In this document: positions 22,886 to 36,200 of the stretch, piece after piece
How positions within the stretch are numbered: the first letter of the stretch is position 1
Layout of the letters: each line of letters starts with the position of its first letter
Source: Henricia sp. BOLD:AAB3569
Taxonomy: Eukaryota > Echinodermata > Asteroidea > Spinulosida > Echinasteridae
Assembly (NCBI GenBank): GCA_037783545.1
Contig: JBBELK010000461.1
Coordinates: forward strand, 806,001 to 870,000
Direction of reading: 5' to 3'
Length of the DNA: 64,000 nucleotides
Notes under the pieces: generated by a model
The model's database searches: none
The model's input: only the letters and a program-made list of their open reading frames with translations
What the model was told of the DNA's origin: nothing
Program-made: the position numbers and the translations under genes

Positions 22886-23030
22886 CTTAAAGGCAGAGGC
22901 TCGTCAGCAATGCGCGCGTGCCAAATTCGTGCTACGAAATACGCAGCTCCATGCCTTTGCAATGGAGCTGCGTATTTCGTGGCACGAATTTGACGCGCGC
23001 GTATTGCTGACGAGCCTGTGCCTTTAAAGG
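22886..23030. mobile_element. Foldback MITE (family F1), copy 3
   Basis: The most complete copy. It starts 'ttaaaggcagaggctcgtca' and ends 'gacgagcctgtgcctttaaa', with long arms around 'catgcctttgcaatg'. Partial copies also occur near 47910-47935 and within 61605-61800. Confidence 0.85.
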
Positions 23031-23091
23031 AACAACTTAAGAATTGAGTAACCATGCATCTTTCTAATGCAATTGTTGTTTTCTCTTTCAG

Positions 23092-26000
23092 ACTGGAGGT
23101 GTGTCCTGGATAACGGCGGCTTCTTGGAACAGGTAAATCCGTTAAAACTCTTTAGGATTTCATGAAAGATTTTTTTGGCGAATTTGAGGGGGAAAACTTG
23201 GTTTGTGATTCGTTGCTTGAAGGGGCTTTGAACCATCTTAAGAATCAGTAACCACCCTTCTAATCTGGTTGTTCTTTTGTCTTTTAGAATGGACTAGTGT
23301 GACGGTAAATTGCAGATCTGTTAAAACCCTAAAGAAATTCCCAAAAAAATATATGTAAAGAAATGGGAAGTTGATCATGGCTTCAGACCTTGTGTGCAAA
23401 ACATATGAGACAGGCTGAACATTTCCTCACAATCGTAAATTTTTCCCACTAAAAAAAAAAGTAAAAATATTGGGTTTTTCCATCAAATTTGCACTTACCG
23501 ATGCTTGGTAAGTCATTTAAAAAACAAAATAATTCATTAACTGTGCACACTGAAACCTCGCTATTGAAAGCCAACAACACACTTTAGAGATTCTCAGTCA
23601 AGGTTTTAATAAATAAAACTGTTTTATTGTTGACTTTTTCCCAAGACAGCAGCAAATTTGTGTCTTAATACTCTCGGACGAGGCCTTGGAAATGGCAACT
23701 CTTAAATCCACCAGTCCCAAATCACTTGAATAACTCTTACCTAGAATTCTCTTATTTAATCCACATAGGAACAATCAAATTACCACAAAACAATAATTCA
23801 ACAAAATGAAGCCATTTTGAACGATCATGGTTAGGGTTTTGGGAACCTTTTATTTATTTCATTAACAGCAATACTTTGTCTTTTCTCCTCAGGTTTTGAT
23901 CACCAGCCAATGGTCCAGTTTAAATGTAAGTATCATATAGTCTCTATTGTAACTTTAAAGGTGTATTGTTTGTGCTTGGAGGCAATTTTACCATGAATAT
24001 CTGGGCAATTCTCAGTTTGATGTTAATTGATAACAGTACTGGAGTACATTCGCTACTAAAGTAGGTCCCTATTTTTCTGTGTGGAGAGAGGCAATTTATG
24101 GTAAAATGCCTTGCCCAAAGGCACATCTACAACCTTTTGAATTAACCAAGGTATTGAAGACATGACACTAGACTGTTTGGATATCAAAATTTCATAGTAA
24201 AATTGGCCCTGAGCACGTACATTTTTTAAGGAAAAACTGACCTCTAAATTTAAATCCTGTGGCAAATATTAAAACTAAAACAAAATTGGAATACGTGGCC
24301 AGTGACATTTAAGGAACTTGGCTTGAGAGATGAACATTTATCCATACATAAACTGCATTTTTGGGGTATTTTGTTCGTATACCCGGTACATTGAACAAAG
24401 ATTTTAAGGAAATTACCTCCTGGAATCAACACATAATGTAATTTTAAGATATACTTCCCACTTGCACTTTTGTCGCAAATGTTGCTTTTCTGTAGAAAAA
24501 TCACGTTTTCTTCTTCAAAAATTGCTTTCAGTTAGTGCACAAGATAACCATTCACGCGTGCACGCAGCGCCCTCTGTTGCGCTTACGCACAGACTGCTCG
24601 CCATGTCATTTTGTGCGTTACTTTATGCAGTAATTTGATCATTTATTTATCTCAGAAATGCAACATTTGCGACGGAAGTGTCAGTGGGAAGTATATCTTT
24701 TTTTGGAAACCATTATTTTTGAAAAAAGTTAAAGCTCATTCATTCATTTATTCAATCAACATTTATTTCCATAAGCTAAGTTAAATAACTAAAATATTGG
24801 CCTTTTTGCAAATTCTTGCTTGAGAAAGTGGTGGCAAAATCAGTCTACACAAATTTCTGGTATCCTTCAATAATAGCGCATTTCATGTCTCTTGACATCT
24901 CAATGCGTTTTACATAGGTCGGCGAGTCGCGGCTAAGCCAGAGACACTGGGGAAAATTCCCCTTCTCTTCTAAAAGAATATTCTAGGATCTTTAAGGTGC
25001 ATTACACAACACTGGACCTACAGTAGGGCTTTACATCCTATCCACAGGATGGAGCAAGTGCCTTGCTCAAGGGCACAAATACCTCAAGTAGTCTGAAAAC
25101 CACAACCTTCGGGTGTTTCCACCTGAAGTTTGTGAGTGAATGACCCAAACTGCTCAGCCATGATACTTATAACTCATTCTGCAAATTACCTGCACTATGC
25201 TAATGGCAGAAATTGCATTGTATTTTTATCCGTATATCATCGTGAAGACGAAATCTGTGCATATCAAGTTGAATTTGCGAAAAGGCTACATGAATAAGAA
25301 CATCTTATTCATCTGTGCAAATAGTCGGAAGGTTCCATGTTTTTTTCCCCTTATTTTTGGCATGTAAGGTTAAAACTAACTTTACTTTTTGCATATTTCC
25401 AGAATTTACTTGCTGAAGTGGTTAAAATTGGAGGTCAGTTGAATTCCTTATTTTTAACTTAGCTCTTTACAATTTTTTTCATTAAGCCAGATATCGGTTT
25501 AAAAAAAACCACAATTTTAGGAGTTTCAGATTTTGGTGAAAATGAAATCCGAATAATGCGTGCTGTAACATTTTACACTAAGTTTAAATAAAACTAAACG
25601 GATTCCAGTTCTAAAAATTGTGGAAATTTTCTCATCGACGCTAGTGATCACAAACTTGAAAATGTATTTTTTTGGATAGCACATACTTAATTTCCAGTTT
25701 TGGTTTGAAACGAAAGCCATTGTAAAATGTGTTGATATGGCATTATTTTTATTTTTCAGTTATGGCAGCTCATGAGACTGCAAGCAGTTCGGTTCCAGAC
25801 GGAATACATGTTAGTTGTAATTATATTTTCTTGTTTTACAGTGGATGTTTAATAAATCATTTTAATTGCATTTCTTTGTACACCATTTTTATTAATGTTT
25901 TCTTTAACAGGTAGAAGAGGGAAACCTCCACTTCAATACATTAGAAAATCGGACATGGGGCAACCCCTGTTCGATTTTCAAATTATAATTTTGGTCCACC

Positions 26001-26115
26001 GTGCCCTGGACTATCTGTAAAGACAATAGCAATTAGGACCTTGCATAAATTAAGTTAATGAACATTTTACTTCAATATATTACTTGGTTTACTTATTGGA
26101 GTACAGAATAAAATG
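23092..26115 (+). CDS. 3' exons of an unrecognised protein-coding gene
   Basis: Five exon-like blocks on the plus strand have canonical AG/GT borders and agreeing phases: 23092-23132, 23893-23925, 25403-25433, 25760-25809 and 25911-25988 (stop TAA). Joined, they read one continuous frame of 76 residues plus a split first codon. Landmark peptides in order are WRCVLDNGGFLEQ, VLITSQWSSLN, NLLAEVVKIG, MAAHETASSSVPDG and VEEGNLHFNTLENR, ending CSIFKL. An AATAAA at 26107-26112 lies about 120 bp past the stop. The first block starts in mid-codon, so at least one upstream coding exon is missing from this model. I do not recognise the family. No membrane segment is apparent. Five short blocks staying open by chance is possible but unlikely given the matched phases. 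Confidence 0.55.
23288..23304 (+). pseudogene. Decayed duplicate of the 23092-23132 exon
   Basis: The stretch 23223-23345 parallels 23029-23175, including 'ttaagaatcagtaaccac' upstream, a TTTTAG acceptor and a GGTAAAT donor. The exon core is reduced to 17 bases and contains TGA in the relevant frame. It appears to be a tandem exon duplication now non-functional. Confidence 0.5.
23536..23729. repeat. Near-identical dispersed repeat, copy 1 of 2
   Basis: About 190 bp starting 'cattaactgtgcacactgaa' and running to 'caaatcacttgaat' recurs in the same orientation at 27968-28165 with only a handful of differences. No terminal repeats or coding frame are visible. Confidence 0.85.
24905..25165 (-). 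mobile_element. SINE, minus-oriented copy
   Basis: Shares 'ggatctttaaggtgcattac', 'acaacactggacc' and 'gtgccttgctcaagggcaca' with copies at 30595-30985 and 44500-44790. It is the reverse orientation of the tRNA-headed SINE at 56606-56896. It lies in an intron of the unrecognised gene at 23092-26115. Confidence 0.65.
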
Positions 26116-26906
26116 AGACTTGTTTACAAATGAAACTTTGGTTGTCAGTGACTTTTATTTTGACTTTGGAAGTTACTTTAACTATATAACACAATTTAAA
26201 TAAGATTGTTTACAAACAACTTACTATATTTGTTAAAGTACATTTAACAATGCTACAAGAGAAATAAATTGGTTGTTGCTAAATGAAGTCAATGTTTCTA
26301 AACTGTTAGTCAACATTTTGAGAGAATAATTTGAGCAAGTTTTGGTTTGTTTACAAACTGATAGTCATTTTGAGACACTGAAGAGTTGTGTGCTTAGGAA
26401 CTGATAGAAGGTTCAGTTGAATTGATTCAATGTTTACAAACTGTCATTTTTTTGAGAGGCTTGAACAAATTCAGGACTGCTCGTTTGTTTACAAACTGTT
26501 AGTCATATTTTGATACTTAAGAACTAACTGTTAGATTCAGGAACTATGTGGTAGGTTGAGCAGAAGGTTCAGTCCACTTGATATCTTCAACATGTGTCAC
26601 AATTAAAGAAAATAATATCATTAGAAAATTCTGCAAGCTTAGAGAAAATTAAAATGTGGATAGTTTCTGAATTCATAAATAAATTTACAATTTTTGAGTT
26701 AGACTGGAAATATGAAGACAAATAAAGATTCACATCTGATTTTGTTTACAATAGTGGATTGCCGCACAGTAGAGTTTACAAATTTTGTGGACAAATTGTT
26801 CACGTATATTTAACTTCAGGTGCCGATTACGCAGTTTTAATATTTGGGGGACATTCCTCATTATGCAGGTCACAAATTTGATTCATAAGGAAACCTGAGA
26901 TAGTAT

Positions 26907-27145
26907 ACCACTGAGCCTCATAGGACGCTTTCACAGGGGGTCAAAAGGTCACGGGTCACTATTGCTTGTCTTCCAGAATGGGAGAGAACAATAGAGCCAC
27001 ATGGGGAAAAGCACGTGGCTCTATTGTTCTCTCCCATTGTGGAAGACAAGCAATAGTGACCTGTGACCCCGTGTGAAAGCGCCCTATAGCTTAGCCGGAG
27101 TGTCAGAAGTCTTGGGTTCAAATCCCGAAAGGCCCTTACTTTGTT
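26907..27145 (+). mobile_element. tRNA-related SINE split by a MITE
   Basis: The flanks 26907-26919 (ctgagcctca) and 27086-27145 (tagcttagc, then gggttcaaatccc B box) are one SINE like that at 29291-29365. They are separated by a foldback element. Confidence 0.7.
26920..27088. mobile_element. Foldback MITE (family F2), copy 1
   Basis: Inverted arms of about 70 bp: left 'cacagggggtcaaaaggtca', right ending 'gtgaccccgtgtgaaagcgc'. The centre is near 27005. The second copy is at 42222-42417. It is inserted in a SINE between TA-containing flanks, so it is the younger of the two. Confidence 0.85.
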
Positions 27146-27264
27146 TGTTTTAATCCCATGTTTGGTTGTTTCATTTTAATGATGATTAGGCACCATACCA
27201 GATACTTCATTCATAACATGTCATGAGTTAAATGAGCAGAAATAGAAACGAAGGCAAACCTTGG

Positions 27265-30200
27265 TTATTTGAGGTTAATGCGCCCTCGTTTCGTGGCCTT
27301 GTAATCACCCTCTTGGCCGGCCAACAACTGGTGAATTCGCTTCACTTTTTCTTTTCTCTCTGCGTCTCTGCAAATAAATAAAAGAATAAATAAATTCAGT
27401 CATTAGTGAAGTTTGGGTGGCACACGGTTAGGCAAAATGACAAATTCAGACGTGTACGTACTTGTGGCCTTGACACAAATACCCCAAATGTAGTTTTGTT
27501 GTCTACACCGATAGTAATGCCTCTACACCTTAGTGAAGAAATGGACAGCGAAAGGTAAAGATATTGAGGTTTAAAGGGCCTGAAATGATGTTTTTATCAA
27601 TGACATCTGTGCTATGGAACTAGTCCATTAATTTACAATCATAAAGACCCTACTTGGAAGTTGTTTGGGGGTTTAAAATCAAGGTTTTGGATTTTTATGC
27701 TAATAAATTTACATATGCATGAGCAAAGTGGTGATGTCACATTAGGAGAAAACAGGAAAATCTCATTCAACTGTGCACAAAAGTTTCTACAATTTTCTCC
27801 AACTTGCTGAAACTTTTGTAACCCATGACGGGTTGGTTTTGTTTTACATATTGCCTGTTGCAAACCATGAAAAAACTAAGGCTGGAAACTGCATCATTTT
27901 CCCACAATTCCAGTTTGAAGTTATTGAGCACTTCAGGGCCCTATAAATATCTAATTGTAGTTGTAATCATTAACTGTGCACACTGAAACCTCGCTATTGA
28001 AAGCCAACAGCACACTTTAGAGATTCTCAGTCAAGGTTTTAATAAATAAAACTGTTTTATTGTTGACTCTTTCCCAAGACAGCAGCAAATTTGTGTCTTA
28101 ATACTCTCAGACGAGGCCTTGGAAATGGCAACTCTTAAATCCACCAGTCCCAAATCACTTGAATCTTAATTGAATCTATTTAAATGGAGAAAATACACCC
28201 TAGGTGAAACAAAAATGGGTCTTTTTTTATATATATATTCAAAAGACCAAAATCCTGTCCCTGTTTGCAGAAGAACGTAACCTGGACTTAACTACAAGAA
28301 TGAAATAAATCAGATTTAAAAATTCCTCATACAGGGATAGCGACAACCTTGCTGAAGGTTTAACTTAAGACACGAGAGCAAGCGGATTTGTAATTCTATA
28401 ATTATATTTTTGTTATGTCCATGAATAAACAACAGAAATGAAAGAGAATATATTGTCCATTTGGTGTTTCGACTCGCCTGCTATTTTGGGACACAATTTT
28501 AAAAACGTCAAAAGTAGGATTAGCAAGCTGCATATGACGTCAGATGTTTTTAGCAAAAAGCCAATTAACGGATTACTTACAGATTTATAGAGGAATAAGT
28601 CTTTTCATTTCTTAAGATGGAAAACAGGCCCACTATTAATGGAGTATTAACCCTTCCAAACCACAAAAGACTGATGCAAATTCCCATGTGCATGTGCAAG
28701 TACTAACTATTGCGACTACATTATTGTATATCTTGCGTCAATTTTGATGAAATCCTCATTAGATTTGTACACGTCCTTGAATCGCAGACCTGGGAAAATC
28801 ATTACAAGCTTTGAATATGAAACTAACGTTAGATGGCTGCACACGTGAGGCTTGTAGGATATTCAAATTGGAGGACCATTGATGTAACATTAGGGAGGTT
28901 TAGATGCACGTAAAACGCGAACGTGAAATGCTTTGAACACTTGGTCATTATTCTGAGAAGATCTTAGAACAGATGAAAACAAAAACATACATCTTTGAAT
29001 TTCGTGGCGAGATAAAACTTTTAAACCCATTCAATAAAAACAAAATTGGTATGGTGCCTAATGGAATAAGAGAAAAATCATATTGTCCTGATAAAAGGTG
29101 ATTAGGCACCATACCAAATAATGCATTCGCTCCTTTGACCAGCTGCGCTCCAATGCAACACCAAGAGAAAAATTGGGTTCATAGGGAAACTCTGAAGGAG
29201 TATACCACTGTGCCTCATAGCACAGCTGGTAGAGCATCTGCCCGGTGAGTCAGAAGTCTTGGGGAAATTTGAGGGAGTATACCACTGTGCCTCATAGCTC
29301 AGCTGGTAGAGAGTACATGTCCGGAGTGTCAGATGTCTCAGGTTCGAATCCCGATGAGGGCCATATGTTTGGTTCTATAAATAAATCTGCATTTTACCTT
29401 TCCGTTTGTTCCCTGAGTTTCTCCCGAGCGAGGAAGTGCGAGTCCTTTCTGATTTCCCGAATGGCTCCTTTCATCTCACGTTTGTAGTTATGTAACAGTC
29501 GTTCTTTCTCGTTCTTTGCGCTGTTCGCATTCTTTCTCTTTTTGCGAATTGGGTCGTAGCTGTAATGGAAAGAGCAAACAATTTTCAACCTTTGAAAGGT
29601 AACGGAAATTTTAAAATTGTGGGGACTGGCACAATTTTATGTAGGTTGCACTTTCTCACTAAAATGTTTTTTACAAAATAATAAATAAAAACTTAGTGTA
29701 TATCTGAAACCTAACTTTTGTGTGCATTTTTTATCCTCATTAAATCTTTAAAAAGTGGCTCACGCTTGTGTGTTTGTATCCACAATCACACAATGTGTAA
29801 ACAGTGCGACACCATTAGTATTTAGCCTTCAAAGTAACGAAGACCTATTCACCATTGAAATGAAACAACTAAACTTAGGATGAGATGGGCTAAAATCCCG
29901 GTTTGAATCCCGATAGGTCCTTACGATTTTTCTCTATCCTTATCCTTATTATGCGGTAAAACTGACGTCACTAAATGCTATTTTCACATTTTCACTGATT
30001 TCAGAGCTTTAAGACCCATTTGTCCATGACAACTAAAGCGGGCCTCCCACTGTGCGATTTTTGCCACGAATTCCCCATGATTCGGTACGATTATTTACGA
30101 TTTGGTTACGATTGTGTATACCCTGTACACAATCGTAACCAAATCGTAGCTAATCGTACCTAATTCGTAGCAAAAATCGCAGTGGGAGGCCTGCTTAAGA

Positions 30201-33200
30201 CACCACACCCTTGGATACTATTCTATAGTTCTGATAATTCTCCTATTGTTCGACCGAATTGAGCCTATAATCTGGGATGATTATAGACCCAAGGCCAACA
30301 GCAAAAAGAAAATGAAAAGAAGAAAGTGACTGATTGTGTAAATCTGCGAATAATAAACGTATCTCCCAAGAGTTTTATATCCTATCCTATTATACAAGAC
30401 TGAGAGAAAATGACAAGAGAAATCAGTATAACACAGTGTTTAGAGAAAGAAAAATAGCAGTTTATCAACCTCGCTGGTCACTTTGAAGTTTGATTGTTTT
30501 TGATGTAAACAGAAATACCATGGCAAGATGTTATGTAGTTGTTATTTAGTCACATTTTTTTGTTTTACTTTAACATGCACAACCCCTAAAAAGGAGACTT
30601 GTAGGGGGACTTTTTATTCCATTTATATAGCACCCAAGTGTGTTCCGCCTAAACATCGAGATACATAGGTGGGTGGTGCCATTGGCAGCCAATGGCCAGA
30701 GACTCTGGGGAATCCCCTTACTCTTCACGAAAGAGTGCTCTGGGATCTTTTAAGTGCGTTACACAACACTGGACCAACGGCTTTACATCCCTTTACGAAG
30801 GATGGAGCATTTGTGGTTGAGTTTTATTATTGTGGTTTATTTCAAGTTCAAACAATCCAAACATAATGGCCCACAGGCCAAATGCTGTTCAGATTTACAA
30901 TATCACTACAGACATATAAACAGGCACCACGGCTGGGTATCAAACCTGCAACACAGAGCAAAACGAGCTCAACCACGGTACCTCACAAGGACTTGTAATG
31001 GATATGTGATTAACTTGTGACGGACTCGACTACAACAGACTAAGAGTAACATATTCTTACTTTTCTTCTATTTTTGGTTCAAACATCCGCAGCGATTGAG
31101 GGCGTTTCTTCTCTCGTCGCAAGCACACCTTGGGTCGGTCTTTGAGCGAGGTCAACTGCTTGAGCAGAGTGTTATGAAGCTCCTGAGGTCAAAGTTTAAA
31201 GGTCAAAGTTCAAAGGTCAATGATTAGGTAATGGGTCTAAACATTTGCTGGTAATCTGAAACGCCCATTGATATAGTGCAGGGAAAACAGTTCAATACAA
31301 GGGATGACGTTTTTTTTGTTCTCGACTTAATGGAATGGGTGAACTGTCATAAAAAAAAACATGGCCGAGCGATTTGGTGCATTGAACTAAAAAAACGTGC
31401 CTAAATCTACAGTCGTGGGTTCGATTCCTGGCCACGTCCATGGTTAGTGTGCCTTGAGCAAAGTACTTTGCCATAAGTTGCCTCTCTCCACCCCGGACTA
31501 AGGGAAGACACACAAATCTAACCGCCGGTACTGACAGCGGTACCGGCGTTTTTTTTAGCAGTACCACCTGCAGGAAGGGAGAAACCACAATCTTTCTCCC
31601 TTGTTGCAGGCGGTACCACTAACAAAAAACGCCAGTACTATTTTGGGTACTGGCGGTTAGATTTGTGTGTCTTCCCTAAATGGGTCAAACAGTCAATTTG
31701 AAAAGAAATGTGCAAACTTTGATTAAACTAAAAATTTGAAATTTTGTGTTGCCCGGTATATCATCAGGTATTTATAAACAGTGTTTTATTCGGTTTCATT
31801 ACTTTCCACACACATCCCTCGAGTACTTGCCTCTACATCCTTTGGGTATCTCTTGATCGGAATCCGTCCTGATTCCAGCCACGTCCAAATTGGTGCAAAG
31901 ATCTCAGGGCTACTCGGCAATCCTTGGTAGAGTTGGGCAAACTCTGATAGAAGACTCAAAGTGGTGCTTAAGGCCCAGCATCGAAGCTCATCCGTGTCTA
32001 GCTCAGAGAGGTCTGCCTTAGACAAGACTTCAAGGATATGTGGGGGTTTCACTTGCATGTTCCTGAAACACACAACAAAACTGGGGTGTTTCAAAATAAT
32101 AACATAAAATATTGTCAACCAGTGTGTACAAATTTCAAGTGACCTGAAATAACCATATAAGTAAGAATAAACATAAAAGTAAGAATATTATCTTCATTTT
32201 TGTCTCCTTAAAGAATAGCAAGCAGCAAACTAAGCAGTACTTTCCTTGCCTTCCACCCCTGTGGCCCTGGTTCGAATCCCATCCGGGTCAGTATGTGGAT
32301 TGGGTTCTCAGTCCCTGCTTGATTCTGTGGGTTTTCTCTTGAACGTGTGTGTCGGGGTTTTCCTCCCACCTCTAAAACTGAGCATTTCTTCACATGTTTC
32401 TTCAGGCTTACGAGCTACAGTGCCATGGGCACTTTGAGGAATCCTTGGTCTCAGTACCAGAAAGAATTAATAATAATAATAATTTAAACAACGCTGAATG
32501 CCGCAATAGGGCGACATTTCGGGAAGACTCTCCCCGGGGACCACCGAAATTTCGGCAAGAGTCACTCAAAATGACACCTTATTTTTTTTTTACCCAAAGC
32601 TTCCAAAAATGATTCCAGACCAAAGAGAAACAGCTTTACTCCTAATAAAAATGGTCTTTGACCTAAACAAAATGATTAAAAAAAAATAAATATTAGAGCG
32701 ACACCAAAATGTCGCCCTATTGAGCATGTCGCCCTAATATAGCTTTTTTACACACAAACTGTCGCCCTATCCTAGCATTCATATTTTTTTTTAGAACCTT
32801 ACTTACCTTGTTACATCTGCACTGTTTGATCGTAACCTCAACATATCAATGTATCGGCCGACCGGCTTGAACGGAGGAATGACCTTGTAATGTTGACCTT
32901 GTTGCTTGACCGAGGCCAGAAACAGAAGACCTCTCAGATGGTTGATGACCTCGGGAACAAACCTCTTGGAGATTTGGACAAACTGGCAGGTTGGATGAAA
33001 AAGAAAAAGAAAAGGGATGTTTTAAAATAAAATGAAATTTCAAGTTCATGAACTTTAACAGGCTGTTTAGCAAAAGGTAGCAATTATTTAACGTTTCCCC
33101 CCCACGAATTTTATTCTAGAAATGTCATTTGGAAATGTACATATATGTCCTATACTTTTCGAGTCAACCGAAGAATGTCCCATCCATAACACCAATTTTG

Positions 33201-36200
33201 CTGATTTGTCACTTTGATATCTATTAACTGAAACAATTAATGACCCTGCTGAAAAGTACATTATAACATTGCCACTTCTCAATAGGTACGGTGTACACTA
33301 GTTCAAAATCTGTAGAGATATGCCTGTTACAAGTCACTTGAACATTTTATTTTCTGGTTGACGGATATTTCATGTCATTTTGAAACACCCCAAAAATATG
33401 TGAAACAAGATTTATCTGTGAATTGCTCTGGAAATTTGCAAACCTTTAGAAACAGATTGCACACAAACAGACTTGACACAACGTCCCTACACGTCCTGAT
33501 GCGACACTGTGTGAGGATTTGACTCATAAACAGCATTGTTGGTGTCACGACGGCGTGCCGAAAGTCTGACGTTGAAAAGATAACACCAACCAACTTGAAG
33601 TACAATAACTGAAAAGAACAAGAAAACCTGACAATTTGTAATGTCATTCTGTAATGAGATCAGGGCAGTGGGGATGGGAGGAGGATGGGGGGCGGGGGGA
33701 GGATGGTGGGAGGAAGGTGGGGTGTCCCAACAATTTTGGCCTGGACTTAATCTTTGGGCAAGTTTGATTCATGACTACAGTTAACTATAGACCGTATCGA
33801 ATAGCCGCTATTTCGTGGTGCAGTTTCTTTGTTCCTTGAGGACATGCATGGTTGCACATATTGTGCTTCCATTGTTGAACGGTTTAAGTAACAAAAGGTG
33901 CCCCACGAAATGGCGGCTATTCGATACGGTCTATAGTCTGACTATTTCCAACCGAACGCAGTCTAGTCAACTATGGTTGCTCATGTTTGGACGACCATTT
34001 GGAACCAGCCTACAGGGGCACAGCCGTGCTGGTCACTGGCATTTAATTGATCCAGCATTTTGCGTGGAACCCGTTGACCAACCAACTCGCTCTTTGGGGC
34101 TTTTTAAGCTGCAAGTATGGCATTCGAAATCCCATGAACAACACTTTGGATTGTTCTAATGTTGGCATTTCTGAGCATTGCGTGTGACAAAGTATTGCAA
34201 TTACAGGGGAATTTTTTCCACTATGCACAGTCTGAGATGGGCCATGAGTGACAATATGTGTGATTGGATAAAGCAGGTGGGCTTTCTGTACAAAGTTTAT
34301 AATACATAATTTTTCATGAAGAATTTTAAGTGGTCTTTATGGGACGGTGGTCTTTCTGTGCAGGTTGTCGCCAAGTCTGAACAAAAATTCTGCCCCTTTC
34401 AAATTTATCACTAAACTCACTCTAGCTTATTAGAAAACTGTAAACTCCTGGCTCACAGAAAATTCATACTTCTTAAGATTGACTCACTGTATCTAGCGTG
34501 GGGAAGACGCCCCTTCCACGTTTTTCGGCCTCTTCATTAAATCGTTGGTACCTCTCGTTAATCAGCGCCTGCATGCTTTGACCAGCGTGGAGTCGTGATA
34601 GTTGACTTAACTCATAGATGTGTCTGCGATCATTCAAATATAAAGGGGTGGTGTTGAATGTTTCCTCTCGCAGAAAAAACAACAGGGGTAACCGTTCAGA
34701 ACATTTGAAGTTTCCTCGCAAAATGCAATTAACGCCATTTACAAAAATAATTACATAATGATGTCAGTACAATTGATTGGTGGTCCTATACATTTGTCAA
34801 ATAGATTATTGGCAAACTGTGTTATATTCCACACACACAAAACTGTTTTACTTATTGGAATTTCTCATTGACTGTAGTGCTTAGCTGTAATACAAAATGG
34901 CAGTTTTTCTCAAAATGCCAAAAATAGACAGACAGCGTTTTGTGATGAAACTCTTCATTTTCAGATATGAAGTCTCAAGATTTTGTTTTTAGACCTGCAG
35001 CCAATTTTACGAATCCTTACGCACTGCGTAAGCCCACTTGCGCAACTTTTTATTGCGTAAGTTGTGCTGTGCAACATTCCTGCAATAATCACACACAAGC
35101 CATGCGGGACTATGTCATTTTCAAAAGTTGCGCAAGCTACGCTGCTGCTTGGACCCTCCTACTCCCAAAATGTCTGACTTTATAAGGGGGTCAGAAAATT
35201 TGATTGCCATGCATTTATAAGGCTCTAGACTGGTAACCACCAGCATACAAACAAAACTAATCTAAAATAAAAAAAAATTAAGCCTACTTTGTAAGCCCGT
35301 CAAGAAACTCCATTCCGACTGATTTCTGAGAGACGACATCGCCAAAGTACCGCAGTAGAATCGACAAGAGTACATTTAGTTTGTCTTTATTTCCTTCTGC
35401 TAAGCTGGGGTGATGACACGTCCGTATTCTGTCAATGATTAACAACTGATTGCTGAATGACTGGCCTCCAAGCAGGTTCATCAACTCATTGTCAGTTTTA
35501 GGGGCTGTTCTCAAGAAGAAAAATAGAAAGAAAATTCATTTTAGCTCATACAAGATAAGGCAAAAAAAAAAGGAAAACAAAAGTTTGACGCGGCAGGTTG
35601 AAAGTGACGTGCACGCTGATGCTAAACTGAGGCTGGATCCGAATTAGTGGCTTTGGCTGTGGCTATGTTGTTGCTATGGGCAGACAATGAAAGTCCTTAG
35701 AAACAGCATAGCAACCGCCACAGCCAAAGCCACTAATTCGGATCCAGCCATAGTTCTTTTTTTGGTCTATCAATTTCAAAAGTGCACATTATTTCAAAGC
35801 TTCAGTAATACACACGTTGCTTTCAGAACAAGTGGTATAGAAGGAATTTTGAGTGAAATCAGGCACTGAGAATCACAGAAACACTTTACGCCCAAGTTGA
35901 TTCTTTGGTTTTTCAGTGCCTCATTTCACTCCAAATTCACCCCAAAACCTGTTTATAGTGGCCATTTTTGTTACGGTCCCGAGGGTGGCCACCATCTACA
36001 GGTTTCACTGTAAGTGATTTTCCTCATGGTCTGAAGGGACACGTTTGAAAATAAACTTTTAAGTGCCACTTTTAAAACAAATTGTGCTATTTTGGCAATA
36101 TCCTGGAGAATTAAGTGTTTTCTTGCCCTCGGTCACTTGATCATGTAGTACACTACTCACAATAAGTTTGGGATATTTGTATGTTGTGTTTTGGGATTTG

